Below, piece after piece: positions 43,540 through 56,025 of a stretch of DNA of 64,000 nucleotides. The stretch spans positions 3,956,001 through 4,020,000 of the forward strand of contig JAFFSR010000347.1 in NCBI GenBank assembly GCA_017163975.1. Reading direction: 5' to 3'. The DNA comes from Anastatus disparis. Taxonomy: Eukaryota > Arthropoda > Insecta > Hymenoptera > Eupelmidae. The first letter of the stretch is position 1. Each line of letters begins with the position of its first letter. The position numbers and the translations under genes are program-made. The notes under the pieces are model-generated. The model saw only the letters and a list, made by a program, of their open reading frames with translations, ran no database searches and was not told where the DNA came from.

Positions 43540-44957
43540 AGATAGATAGATATAGATATTTATTTATTTTGTAATAAGAGTACAAAAAGGCGTGTAATAC
43601 ATGAAATAGTAAGTAATAATTCTATAAAAAGTATTGCACATAATAAGATAAGATATGACAGTCAATTATTAAAATTAATATATAATACTGTATCAGTAAG
43701 TCACCATGTAAAAGTGATATCACAGACTATTCTAAATACACGCAGAAAATATAAATTACAATAAAAAACAGTCTTAAATATCTATCAGTCATTGAATTAA
43801 AATACATCATTTAAAAGAGGAATCACTGTCATGACATCAATAAAAATAAAATTGGACAATACTATAAAAATAAAATTGATCAATACAATAACAAAATCAT
43901 AGTAAATAATTAAAAAATAAAATAATAATTACATTTAAAAACAATACCGAAGATGTCATGACTTCTAATAAAAACAGAACCACTCATACTTTCCGCATAC
44001 ATTCATCCATCATTCACGCTAATAAATACATTTACACCTTAAATCTATATATAGGACAAGACAAAATAAATTAACACAAAAATTAAAATACTTAAAATTG
44101 ATTTCACTCGAGGTCGAGTAAGTACGTCCTCAAAGCCGACTTAAACCTGCCGAGCGATGGAAGATTTTTTATATTAGCAGGCAGGGAGTTCCAAAAATGC
44201 GCACCTTGAACTTGGAAGGAATTTCTTCCAGTCTCAGTACGCATGAAGGGCACCGCGAAGTCCTTGATCTCTCCCCTAGTGGCTATTCTAGGTACATATC
44301 TAGTGAAGAGACTCACTAGATACTCGGGAGTATTTATGCGTACGATTTTGTACATAAGCACAGCCATAAAATAATGTCTCCTTGAATCAGTACGCAGCCA
44401 ACCAAGCGCAGCTCTATGAGGAGAGATATGACCGCCCAATCCTATGCCTAATACATATCTCACACATGAATTTTGTAGTCTTTGTAATTGTCTTCTCAAC
44501 CCCTGCGAAGCATCAAGCAGAACTACTGAGCAGTAGTCGAGGTGCGGAAATAGCAAGGCGGCTGCGAGTTGTTTACGCAGGGCCTCAGTGGTGTGCCGAC
44601 GAAAGAACCGTAAACTATACATTATCCTATTAAATTTTTTAGTCACCATATTAATATGCGGCTCCCAAGACAACTTAGCGTCAAGCACAACACCAAGGCT
44701 CGTAACGGTATCAGAGAAAGATATGCCGACACCTCCCTCAAGCTCAATCGTTCTTGGCTCACCAGCATAAAAGTCATTAATAAAACGACTACTGCCAAAA
44801 ACGATAGCCTTAGTTTTGCTTGCATTTAATGTGAGAGAAGCATCGACAGCCCATCCCGACACCGCCCTGGCCGCCCTCTGCATAATACGAATACCTTCAT
44901 TCAGATGTTCATAAGGGACCTGAGTATAGATTTGGAGGTCATCAATACACCGTTAAC
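43540..44957 (-). mobile_element. LINE with GATA tail, copy 2, 5'-truncated at RT motif C
   Basis: The plus-strand start is ATAGATAGATAGATATAG, the complement of a TATC tail, followed by about 560 bp of 3' UTR that matches copy 1 (TGTAATACA near 43590 and 26240). The open reading region is 44104-44957. Truncation falls at RT motif C, so only the end of RT remains. This is the less damaged of the two copies. Confidence 0.8.
44104..44957 (-). CDS. LINE RT motif C and C-terminal domain (open frame, truncated)
   Basis: The frame opens after a TAA near 44958 with CIDDLQIYTQVPYEHLN, which is RT motif C (the YADD-equivalent reads CIDD), then GIRIMQRAARAVSGW, LTLNASKTKAIVFGSSRF, DTVTSLGVVLDAKLSW, the YSLRFFRRHTTEALRKQL region and ends WNSLPANIKNLPSLGRFKSA with a stop at 44104. 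The first ATG (44883) lies within the domain. No internal stop occurs over 280 codons, so this fragment is young or preserved by chance. It provides the empty-site reference for the foldback in copy 1 and could not function without the rest of RT. Confidence 0.8.
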
Positions 44958-45590
44958 TAAATTTGTTTGTCAATGTGACTTATTCTAACCTACACACACA
45001 TATCTATATATACTAGGGGGCAAGCGCGCTAACCCCCATCTCGCTTCAATAATTTTGAAAAAAATATTCAAGAATTTGCAATTTTTTTAATAACTTATAT
45101 TTAAAATACTGAATAGTCTTAATTTTTCAAAAGTTCTTTTCAGGTAAATGCTTAATGGTCTAATAATATTTAACCAATTTAGTTATATCATTTTTAAAAT
45201 TTCTTCATGAAATTCATGTAAATCATTTATACTTGCAGAATTTATATCCTTCATTCGAACAATTAATTCGTTAGTTAATTCAAGCGAATTGTTAAATCTG
45301 TTAACTAAAATAGAATCTTAATTTTAAATCTTAAAAAAATGAAATGGAAATAAACGAAAATACCTGACATATGTATTTTTAACATTCTTAAAATTTTTCA
45401 TAATAAAATAACGTTACTATTTTTTACGCAAAAGTTGTATCTCATCATACATATGCATAAAATAAGAATTTCATATAATCTTAACAATAAATTATTTAAA
45501 AAAAATTTCTTTATGACAAAATTGAAAGGCTGTAGAGACTGGGATAGGTGAGAAGATAACTTCGATTTGAGGGTTACGTCTATATAATAT
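44958..45590. other. AT-rich stretch, nothing recognised
   Basis: No frame, RNA or repeat of note. Confidence 0.45.
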
Positions 45591-45594
45591 AAAT

Positions 45595-46005
45595 AGTTCT
45601 AAAATTCAGCTAGGATTCAGCTGGAATCAAATCAGAATTTACCTAAAATTGCTTAAAATTAATTTAAATTTAGCTGACGTTTAGCTGATTTCCGTCTAAA
45701 TTTTGTATAAATTTAGCTAACTTTAATATTAAATTCAGGTAACTTTAAGCTAATTTTTAGCTAACTTTTAGCCAAATTTCAGCTAAATTTTAGCTAAATT
45801 CTAAATAAATTCTAGTAATTGTGGACACATCCCATTCTTATACACGGTAGCGGCGGCGGTGAAATATATTTATTACATATATATACCTTGATTTTAGTTC
45901 AAAATTAACTTCATTTTAGTTAAATTTAGCTAAAACTATGATAAATTTAGCTAAATTTCAGCAAAATTAAGTTAAATTTATCATAGTTTTAGCTGAAATT
46001 TAACC
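45595..46005. repeat. Degenerate TTTAGCTAAA-type repeat with a hairpin
   Basis: The phrases AATTTAGCTAA, CAGCTAAAT and TTTTAGCTAA recur some twenty times. Near 45921-46003 a 26-bp arm (TTTAGCTAAAACTATGATAA) pairs with its complement across a short loop. A small GC patch (GGTAGCGGCGGCGGTG) at 45846 interrupts it. Confidence 0.65.
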
Positions 46006-46571
46006 CATTGACGGGCAAAACAAGAATTCCACACACGCAATTCCAAGAAAACGATGCGAATAGAAAATGGAGTTTATTCTCTCCCAGAGTCACTCTGATA
46101 GGGTTTTTGGGCGTGCATATACGCTTTCAGAATTCGAGATTTATTTTTCATAAAATCTTGAAGAACCCTATTATTTTCTTGTTTTTTTTTTAAAGGCTCA
46201 AATTTTTTAAACTTTTTTTTTCGAAGTCGATTATTTTGTTGTTACTGCTTTTAAATAATCATATAATCATCAGAAATCGTGCAGAAAATGTCTGGTGTTT
46301 CTGAAAACATGGCTTTAAATATTTTTTCTGCTATGGTTATTACAAAATAGCCGATTTTGTCCAGCAATCCAAAGAAAAACTTAGAGAATTTTTTACTCAA
46401 AAAATAATAACTTTACAAAATAATTTAATGAAACAAAAAAATGCTTAGAATCAGTCAAAAAATATATGTAAATTTTTCCAATATGTTTTGGACCATTTTT
46501 ATAATTTTGAATTTTGACCATGTTTTGAAAAATCTAAAAATGTCTCAAAACATTATGGAAAAATTCACGTA

Positions 46572-47177
46572 CACTGAAAGACTTGGAGAGTTGCATTCCC
46601 TCCCTATCGGCGTAAATCCAACTCTCAGTAGGGGAGTAGAGGGGTAGGAGTTAGAATAACGCCGCCTTGGAGAGTAGGAGATACTCCCCAACTTTTAAAG
46701 TATAATTGACTTGAAATCAACGATGTGAGCTCAATTATTTTAGCTTAGAAAAGTTTACATGACGTAACACTACAAGCAGAATCTTTATTTAAGACTATTA
46801 ATTAAATTATGATACACAAAATTTTGCGTAATTAAAAAATCTTAACCGCAAATTTCAGGGGCTTATATTAAGAATAACAACCTAAAAACAATCAATATAT
46901 TGCCTTTTTGTAGGTTACATTTTACAATTATTTCTCAATATAGTTTTTTAAATACATTAGATACACATTTCGCTCGCAAACTTACATTTTGCATAATTTT
47001 CTAACCTAAAATACTTGTGTTTATATCGCGAATCGCGAGTAAATCATACTTTAAAAGTTGGAGAGTATCTCCTACTCTCCAAGGCAGCGTTAATTTAACT
47101 CCTACCTCTCTACTCCCCTACTGAGAGTTGGATTTACGCCGGTAGGGAGTGAATGCAGCTCTCTAAGTCTTTCAGTG
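46572..47177. mobile_element. 606-bp foldback element flanked by TA
   Basis: Ends CACTGAAAGACTTGGAGAGT and, from the right, CACTGAAAGACTTAGAGAGC, with about 130-bp arms that include GTAAATCCAACTCTCAGTAG. TA flanks both ends (46570-46571 and 47178-47179), as for Tc1/mariner-type targets. The interior is unpaired AT-rich DNA without a transposase. Confidence 0.75.
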
Positions 47178-47493
47178 TATAAGCTATGAGTAATTTCAAG
47201 AATTTTTCGCTTGCCAAAATTATTCTGTCAAATTGTTTCTTTTTGAATAAAAAATTCACGAAGTCTTTCATTAGATACACTGTTGAACGAAAATGTCTAT
47301 TTTTAAAATCTCTCTTCCTCTCTCTATCTCATTTTATTTTTCTCTTATGTCTTAATATCTCTAGTAAATAAAATTTTTATAAAAGTTCCGCTCCGTAGAG
47401 AAAAATATGCAGAAAAATCGAAAAATACTCTTTTACCACCTAAATTAATTTGCACTTATTTTGCAGGTCATTCAGCTGATATTCAAGAAGTAT

Positions 47494-47712
47494 AAACGGT
47501 GGTCAGGTGTGGGGTAAAGTGAGCATTTTTTCATACATGAATTCCTAATTTTTATGTACTCTTGTTTATGCGTGACAGTAATTTTTTTGTAAATTATTAT
47601 TAACAGTAGTTCAAAAAATTATTATTATACATGCATAAAAAAATATAAATACTTAGAAAATCATATATTCGAAAATGCTCGCTCTACCCCACATCTGACC
47701 GCTTTACCCCGT
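47494..47712. mobile_element. Short foldback (GGTCAGGTGTGGGGTA ends)
   Basis: GGTCAGGTGTGGGGTAAAGT near 47500 pairs with CTACCCCACATCTGACC near 47690. The loop contains an inverted CATACATG/CATGCAT. No TSD could be fixed. Confidence 0.55.
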
Positions 47713-47864
47713 TTTACGGTATTCACTGTTCTATTCTATAGATACCGTATATATAAATGAAAGTCAAATTCAACAAAATTCAATAAAATTTTTATTTTAT
47801 TTTAGATTGTTGAATCTTTAATACAGAAGATGTTTTATCAATTATTTCAGCTAAAAATGTGTTT

Positions 47865-47936
47865 CAAGATCCATAACTTATCCAAGATCCACAACTTGTT
47901 CAAGGTTCATAACTTGTTCAAGATCCACAACTTGTT
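47865..47936. repeat. Four tandem 18-bp units
   Basis: Unit CAAGATCCACAACTTGTT with two to five differences between copies. It lies at the edge of family R copy 2. Confidence 0.85.
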
Positions 47937-47947
47937 TAAGATTTATG

Positions 47948-48790
47948 CTATATTAAGTCTCACTTCAATAGCCTACTAATAATGACGAAATGGGAATCGG
48001 TAAGATTATCTGTAACTGAACCAGTTCCAGAATCTCGTTAAACAAGTTTTGGTACTTGTAAAGTAGTATACGGCTCATTCAGTAATAAAAAAACACCTCA
48101 AATATCACCAAAAATTGTAAGAATTGTTTTTTTCTTCATTTAAAACTGTTTTAGCATTTTTATACGCCTTCTTGACACTTTTTCGTATTATTCAGAATTA
48201 CAAGCTTCTTAAAATGTAAATTTGGTCGATTTCAAAACTAATACAGTATATGTGACCATAACGAAACTAGAAATGGGGAAAAAAAAGATTTTTATTTCAA
48301 TGCAAAAACGTACTTTTTGAAAACGTCAAATTTTTTAAATAAAACTAACATAATTCTAAACATTTCTTGTTTTAAAACTATTGCAAATTATATTTGATCA
48401 ACAACTACCCCACAAAAAGCCGAAAATTACAAAAATCCGGTTTTTTGAGTTTTTCACTATGTTTCTCCAATTTTGAAAATCTGAGAAAATTCATGGTGAT
48501 ATTTTACGTTTGAAAATTTCAAAACATATAAAAATTTGAATTCAGTGCCGAAAATGTGTTTACTATTTTTAACTTGTGGAACATGAAAAAATCTTAAATT
48601 TAAAAAAGAAGAAGTCTGTAATACCAAAATTAGACGAGTTACAAAGGGAAAACGATTTTTCAAAAATTTACAAATTTCTATTATTTTTAGTACTGAACAT
48701 AACCCCAGATATGTTTTTTCCAAAATCGCTCGGTGCACTTTTGAACATTTTTTACGGTTATACCCTTATTTGTAGAACATTATGATTCTA
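47948..48790 (-). repeat. Unclassified dispersed repeat (family R), copy 2
   Basis: Complement is colinear with copy 1 at 23581-26163, without the two palindromic insertions found there. Frames at 48457-48738 and 48576-48785 are not conserved in copy 1 and are rejected as genes. Confidence 0.6.
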
Positions 48791-49140
48791 TTGATTTAAA
48801 GTATCAGGCCTGAGTCAAAGTCTGGAAAAAATACAAATTTAAATGTAATGATAATTTTTTTTTTTCATTATATTAATTAATGTAATTAAAAAAAAAAAAT
48901 ATTAAATATGACTTGAATCCATAAATAATTATTCGATGGTCGAAGTTCTTTTCTTATGTCAATGACTTGATTTTTTTCTATTTTTGTAGTTGATGCAGGA
49001 TTTCTCAGCCAATTTTCAAAAAATTGACTTCAAAATTTCCAGAGTTCTTCTATTTGTATATCTTCGTAAGTTTATTGAGCTGCAATTTTGATAAGACATA
49101 CTCGAGTTAATATTGGACTAAATTACTTATATAAAATTCA
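48791..49140. other. AT-rich spacer, nothing recognised
   Basis: Poly(T)/poly(A) runs near 48850-48900. No feature. Confidence 0.45.
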
Positions 49141-51240
49141 AAAAAAATATCTATTTTGCTTTCTCATAGAGAAAGCAAAATAGATATTTTTATTAATAAA
49201 AAAATTTTTTTTTTATTTTTATATTAATTTGTACATATTTAGACTCAGCGAGTCGAAAAAAGTGGTTTCCAGAAAATGTCTGTATGTATGTGTGTATGAG
49301 TGTGTGAATTCAGTACGTCAATTAGATCTCAAAAACTACTCGATGATTTGCTTCAAGTTTTGCATACAATTTATTTTTTTATCTAACTAGGCAGGAAGCT
49401 ATTGGAAATTGGTTTTCTTAGCGTATTTTTTTTTTAGTCATATTAAGAGTTTTAAAAAAATTTCGAATTTCATTTTTTTTTGGATTTTATGTAAACTTCT
49501 CGAAAAATTTGCTTGAAAATTTGTATCGAACTTATTTTCGACTACCAGAAGAAGAAAAACTTTTAAAAACTGATTTTTTTGGCGTACTTTTAATTTTAGA
49601 GCATTTAAAAAATTTTTTTTTAAATCTTTATTTTTTATTTTTTTTTTATTTTACGAAAATCATTTAATAGATTTACTTCAAAATTTGTATACGAGTTATT
49701 CGCTACTGTCTGAAGGAAACAAGCTTTGGAAAACTAATTTTCTCAGAGCACTTTTAATTTTAGAGCATTTTGAAAATTTTCAAAAAAATTTTTATCTCTT
49801 ATTTATCTTCTATTTAACCATACTATAAATTTTCTCTAAAATTTTTATACAATCAATACGCTATTTTCTGAAGAAAATGAGCTTTTGAAAACTAATTTTC
49901 ATAGCGTCGTTACGATTTTAGAGAATTTTAAAGATTTGAAAAAAAATTTTGATTCTTCGTTTCTTATTTTTTTTATTTTACGTAAGGTACTTGATGAATT
50001 TGTTCTAAAATTTGCAGGAAAATTATTTGCAAATGTCAAAAGAAGGGAAATTTTCAAAAATCGATTTTTCTAGCGTAGTTTTAATTTTGGAGCAATTTGA
50101 AAATTTTGAAAAAGAAATTTTGAAAAGAAATGGTATTTATTAAGCCAACGAAATCTCGAAAACTACTCGATGGATTTGCTTCAAATTTTGCATACTATCT
50201 ATTATTTTGTGTAGCTAGGCGGGAAGCCATTAAGAATTGACTTTCATAGCGTAGTCTTTTTTATGAAGCTATTTAAAAAATTTTTTAAAAATTTTAGATT
50301 TTTATTTTTTTTTGTATTTTTCAAAAATTATTCAATATCGTAAACCATACGATAAATTTTCTCCAAAAGTTTTATACAATCAATTCGCTATTTTCTGAAG
50401 AAAATAAGCTTCTGATAACTGATTGTCTTAGCGTGGTTACGATTTTAGAGAGTTTTAAAGATTCTTTAAAATATTTCGATTCTTCTTTTTTTATTTTTTT
50501 TTATTTTACGTAAAGTACTCGATAGATTTGTTTTAAAATTTACAGGGAAATTATTTGCTATTGCCAAAAGAAAGGAAATTTTCAAAAATTGATTTTCCTA
50601 GCGTAGTTTTAATTTTAGAGTATTTTGAAAGTTTTGAAAAAGAAAATTCGAAAAAAAAATGTTAGCCATTTTTTTCTTTCATTTTACGTAAATTATGTGA
50701 TAAATTTGCTTTGATATTCGCATGAGAATTATTTGCATCTGTCAAAAGGAGTATGACTTTTCAAAACCTATTTTCTTAGCATAGTTTAAATTTTAAAAAT
50801 TTTTTTATAAATTTTGAAAAAAATTTTATTTTTTCATTTTTTATCTATTTTACGTAAACTACTCGATAGATTTGCTCAGAAATTTGTATACAAGTTATTT
50901 GCTACTGTCTTTATAAAACAAGTTTTGAAAAAATAATTTTCTTAGCGTAGCTCTTTGATCACTTTTTTGATTTCTGATTCAACGCTTTTACTAACTTTTT
51001 TCTTACGTTCTCGCTTCCTCTCTGTCTTTCTTTCTTAGATTGATCCTCATTTTTACCCTATTTTTATCCATCCCTGACTCTCTCTTCCTATTTCCTAATT
51101 AATCTCTTACACTCACTAATTTTTCTTGAATAGAAATTGTCTTTTATATTGAAATCACATTTAAAAAAATAAAATCAAATTACTCTAACTCAATGAGCTC
51201 TATGAGAAAGCATTGCGCCAAAGCACTTGGTAGTGTTTTT
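49141..51240 (+). mobile_element. Minisatellite-bearing repeat element, copy A
   Basis: Begins with a 50-bp palindrome (ATCTATTTTGCTTTCTC and complement, 49147-49196) and ends near ATGAGAAAGCATTGCG at 51200-51220; the CTTTCTCATAGAG terminus recurs inverted at the end, so a short TIR is likely. A leader (GTACATATTTAGACTCAG, GTGGTTTCCAGAAAATGTCT, then a TGTATG-rich tract) is followed by about eight tandem units of 150-190 bp holding TACTCGATAGATTTGCT, TTTTCTTAGCGTAGTT and TTTTAGAGCATTTTGAAAA. Copy B at 53425-55235 has the same order and orientation. No gene. Confidence 0.75.
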
Positions 51241-51945
51241 TCTAATATTTTCCACTTTTTTCGAACTTAACTTTTTTAATTTTTTTTTTTTAGAAAACTG
51301 AAACGATAAACTTGTAAAGATATATAAATTGAAGATCTCTGGAAATTTTGAAATACGATTTGCTAGAAATTGGCTGAGAACTGCGGTAAGTGTAAAAATA
51401 GACAAAATCAAGTCATCGACAAAAGAAAAGGATTTTAACGGTGATATAAGATTTTTTGAAACTATTCATGGGTTAAAGTTTTATATTTAATATATATTTA
51501 GAATAAAAAATAGTTTCATTAATTAATACATGAAAAAAAATCATCAATACATTAAAATTTAACTTTTTTTCAGACTTCAACTCAGGCTAAACCTTAAGTC
51601 GATTATCACCTTAAGTTTTGAATCATATGAGGAAGTGTAAAAAAAGTCTTTCCTTAATTTATTCTAAAATTAGTAATTTCTTAAATTTTCTTTGATATTC
51701 ATTTTTTTTGTAAATATTACCTTGTAATACTTGTATAAAAATATGCGTCTTGGAACTATTTTTTTTAATATAGCGCTTTTACAAAATAACAGGTTAATGA
51801 CGGTCATGATGTTGGTCACATAATTACATACTATAAGTGTAACGTGTAATTATTGTAGATAAAATAGAAGTTTACTATTTTTTTCGCAAGAGTTCGCAAA
51901 ATATTTGGTTTTGGTATTTTTAAATTTATATAGCAATGTTTGTAT
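51241..51945. other. AT-rich spacer, nothing recognised
   Basis: No feature seen. Confidence 0.45.
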
Positions 51946-52374
51946 GCGCCTGAAGTTCTAAACGTTCGTAGCAACAAAAAATTTTTTTTTCTTTTCCAGT
52001 CCAGGAAATGACTGGGATTAAATTGTAAGGATCTAAAATGACGTCATATAAATTTTCAGCTAGTTTCTTTTTTCGGAACATTTACAAAATGGTGACCAAA
52101 CATATAAGAAATTCAAAGTCTAAAAAAATAAATACTGCTTCAGCATTCCAGTCCTGAGATGATTGGATATTGAAGTTAAGCATAAAAATACGACGTATAG
52201 AGATTTTAATTTTTTTAAATTCTCTTAAATGCTTTTGGGCGGTCGCTATAAAGAAATGAATTTATGAATGTATTTAAAATAATAATACATTTCATTACGT
52301 ATAGTAGGAGAAAATTAAACAACTAATTTTTTATTCTTGGTCGGTATCAAATCTGCTCCGGTCTGCTCTTTATA

Positions 52375-52907
52375 TTAATATCCATTCATCTCTAGGACTG
52401 GAATATAGAAAGCAGTATTTTTTTTCTCTATTAATTAAATTTGTTCTATGTTCGGCCGCCATTTTAAAAATGTTCCGGAAATAGAAAATGGTTGAAAATG
52501 TACATACAATTCATTTTTATGCTTAATTTTAATATCTAATCATCTCCAGGACTGGAATGACTGCTTTCTAGCCGTATTTATTTCTTCATCGATTAAATTT
52601 TTGATATGTTGAGCCGGTATTTTGAAAATGTTCCGGATATAAAAAATGGTTGACAATTTATATCCGGCTTATTCTCATGCCTAATTTAAATATTTCATCA
52701 TCTCCGAGACTGGAATGTAGAAAGCAGTATTTTTTTATCTATTCATTGAATTTTTTATATGTTCGGCTACCATTTTGAAAATGTTCTGGTTGTAGAAAAT
52801 AGTTGAAAATGTATAAAGACTTAGTTTTATGCTTAATTTTAATATCCAATCATCTCCGAGACTGGAATGTAGAAAGCAGTATTTATTTTCTCTATTAATA
52901 CACGGAA
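52375..52907 (+). repeat. 153-bp satellite array, left block
   Basis: The unit contains CCATTTTGAAAATGTTCCGG, ATAGAAAATGGTTGAAAATG and CATCTCCGAGACTGGAATG. The landmark TGTTCCGG/TGTTCTGG occurs at 52470, 52629 and 52782. Confidence 0.8.
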
Positions 52908-53380
52908 ATGACAGATAACAGCTACGCTATATTTGTCACATTAGTGATCAATGTGTGTCGAAAATTTTGAGTTTTCACTTAGATGGGCGATGTGTGCACG
53001 CCGAATTTCTATGTTTGCGCATTGTCTAACTACACTCAACTCATAAGAGGTTGGCACACTGATCATCATTTATTTTCCCACTACTTGTCAATATGTAAAC
53101 ATAGAAAATTTTCAAATCTGACGTGTATGGAAAAAAAGTAAATTAAAATGAAACTGAGGGTAGGATCCTCGATATCAATGAATATCTGAATTGGAAGATA
53201 ATTGGGACTTATAACATATTAATTATTGCTATTTTAACTATAAAATTTTTAATTTAACCAAAAACATTATTATTAATAATTTAAACATGAGAAATTATTG
53301 CTGTTAGCAATTCAATCATTGAAAATAATGTGCGTAGGGCTGAATGTTTCGAAAGTCCATTATCTTTTTGTAGAATTTTG
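52908..53380 (+). repeat. Left inner inverted arm
   Basis: Includes AACTCATAAGAGGTTGGCACA and ATAGAAATTCGGCGTGCACA-like sequence (given here on the opposite strand) and pairs with 55553-56025 over about 470 bp. Confidence 0.8.
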
Positions 53381-53424
53381 AAATTTCAAATGGCTTTTTC
53401 ATAATATTTATTTATATTGTCCAG

Positions 53425-53553
53425 AAAGTCAATTTTGCTTTCTCATAGAGAAAGCATTGTATCGGTAAAAAAAATTTTTTTCTATTTTTTCATTAATTTG
53501 TACATATTTAGACTCAGGGAGTCGAAAAAAGTGGTTTCCAGAAAATGTCTGTA

Positions 53554-53584
<31 letters not shown>

Positions 53585-55235
53585 TCAGTACGCCAATAAG
53601 ATCTCGAGAACTACTCGATGGATTAACTTCAAATTTTGCATGCAATTTATTTTTTTGTCTAACTGGGGGGGAAGCTATTGAAAATTGATCTTCTTAGCTC
53701 ACTTTTTTTTTTAGAGCCATTTTAAGAATTTTAAAAAAATCTTAATTTTTCATTTTTTGATATTTCACGTAAACTACTCGAAGAATTTTCACGAAAATTT
53801 GTATGAACATTATTTGCGACTGCCAAAAGAAGAAAAACTTTTACCAACTTATTTTCTTAGCGCACTTTTAATTTTAGAGCATTTTGAAAATTTTGAAAAA
53901 AAATTTTTTTTTCATTTATTTTTTATTTTACGACAACCATTTGATAGATTTGCTTCTAAATTTGTATGCAAGTTATTCGCTATTGTCTAAAGAAAACAAG
54001 CTTTGTAACACTTATTTTCTTAGCGTAGTTTTAATTTTAGAGCATTTTAAAAATTTTCGAAAAAATCTCTATTTTTTATTTTTTTTCTATTACACAAAAA
54101 CCATTCAATAGATTTGCTCGAAAATTTTTATGGAAATCATTTGCAATGACCTAAATAAAACAAGCTTTGAAAAACTTATTTTCTCAGTGCAGTTTTAATT
54201 TTAGAGCATTTTGAAAATTTTGAATAAAAGTTTTCTAATTTTTTTTATATTTTACTTAAACTACTCGATAAAGGAGCTTCAAATTATGTATGGGAATTAT
54301 TTATGATTGTCAAAATAAAATGAACTTTTGAAAACTAATTTTCTTCAATTTTCTTAGCGCACATTTAATTTTAGAGCATTTTGAAAATTTTGAAAAAATT
54401 TTTTATTTTTAATTTCTTTTCTATTGCACAAAAATCACTCGATAAACTTGCTCAAAAATTTTCATGCAAATTATTCACTATTATCTGAATAAATCAAGCT
54501 TTGGAAAACTTATTTTCTTAGCGCAGTTTTAATTTTAGAGCATTTTGAAAATTTTGGAAAAAATGTTCATATTTCATTTTTTTTCTATTACACAAAAGCC
54601 ATTCGATAGATTTGCTCAAAAATTTTCATACAAATTATTTATTATTGCCTAATTAAAGCAAGCTTGGAAAAACTTATTTTCTTAGCGCAGTTTTAATTTT
54701 AGAGCATTTTGTAAATTTTGAATAGAATTTCACTTATTTTTTAGTATTTTACGTAAACTACTCGATGAAGTAGCTTAAAATTATGTATAGAAATTATTTA
54801 CGATTGCCTAAATAAAATAAATTTTTGAAAACTGGTTTTCTTAGCGTAGTTGTAACGTTACAGCGTTTTGAAAATTTTAAAACAATGTTTATTTTTCAAT
54901 TATTTGGTATTTTTTGTAAACTATTCGATGAAAATGTTCCAAAATTTGTATGCAAGTTATTGGTTATAGTGTTAAGAAGACAAGCTTGGGAAAATTAATT
55001 TTATAAACGCATTTTTAATTTTAGAGCATCATAAAATCACATTATGCAAATGGCAAAAGTAAGAAAGAGTAAAATTCATATAGTTTTCGTAGGTATAAAG
55101 ACAGCCTTCAATACAGAGGATAGGGGCATTTATATTAAAATCGTATTTAAAAAAATAAAATCAAAATACTCTAACTCAATGCGCTCTATGAGAAAGCATT
55201 GCGACAAAACACTTGGCAGCGTTTTTAATTCATGT
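53425..55235 (+). mobile_element. Minisatellite-bearing repeat element, copy B
   Basis: Starts TTTGCTTTCTCATAGAGAAA at 53438, has the same leader with a (TG)n tract at 53560-53584, about nine tandem units, and the same end (CTCTATGAGAAAGCATTGCG at 55184-55203, then CACTTGGCAGCG). It sits between the inner inverted arms. Frames such as 53757-53990 come from the repeat units and are rejected. Confidence 0.75.
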
Positions 55236-55552
55236 TTGTTATCGACATGCATTTATTCGGATAAATTATAATCGATTTAGAATTGTAACAAGCATACAGA
55301 ATACCGTGAAATGATGAAATGTTTCGGGTTTTTTAATGAAATTTTTAACAAGTATTAACAAAAAAATAAATTGAAAAACTATATTAGAAATTTCAAAGTA
55401 CCTCATCATTATATTATTGTCTGAATACTTATTACAGTTCTAAATATAAATTATAATTTATTTGAATGAATACATTTCGATTACAAACATGAATTAAAAA
55501 CGAAATTATATATAAATATTGAGAATGTGCTATAGGAAATTTTGAAGCTCAA

Positions 55553-56025
55553 AAAAATAACGGATTTTCGGAACATCAAACTCTACCCACATCATTTTTA
55601 ATGATTTCAACATTGAATTGCTAACAGCAATAATTTCTCATGTTAAAATTATTAATATTATTTTTGATTAAATTAAAAATTTTATAGTTAAAATAGCAAT
55701 AATTAATACATTAAAGTCATAATTATCCTTGAATTCCGATATTCATTGATACCGAAGATCATAACCTTAGTTTTATTTCAATTTATTTTTTTTCAATACA
55801 CATGTCAGATTTGAAAATTTTCTATGTTTACACATTGACAAGCTGTACGAAAATAAAAGATGATCAGTGTGCCAACCTCTTATGAGTTGAGTGTAGTTAG
55901 GCAATGCGCAAACATAGAAATTCGGCGTGCACACATCGCCCATCTATGTGAAAACTCAAAATTTTCGGCACACATTGATCACTAATGAGACAAATATAGC
56001 GTAACTGTTATCTGTCGTTTCCATG
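55553..56025 (-). repeat. Right inner inverted arm
   Basis: Complement of 52908-53380, e.g. CACTGATCATC at 53059 against GATGATCAGTG at 55859. Confidence 0.8.

Noticed and set aside
44382..44633. 83-codon plus-strand frame
   Set aside because: Antisense of the LINE C-terminal domain at 44104-44957.
53757..54111. Frames with similar phrases (ALLILEHFEN, VVLILEHFKN)
   Set aside because: They repeat because they translate successive minisatellite units.
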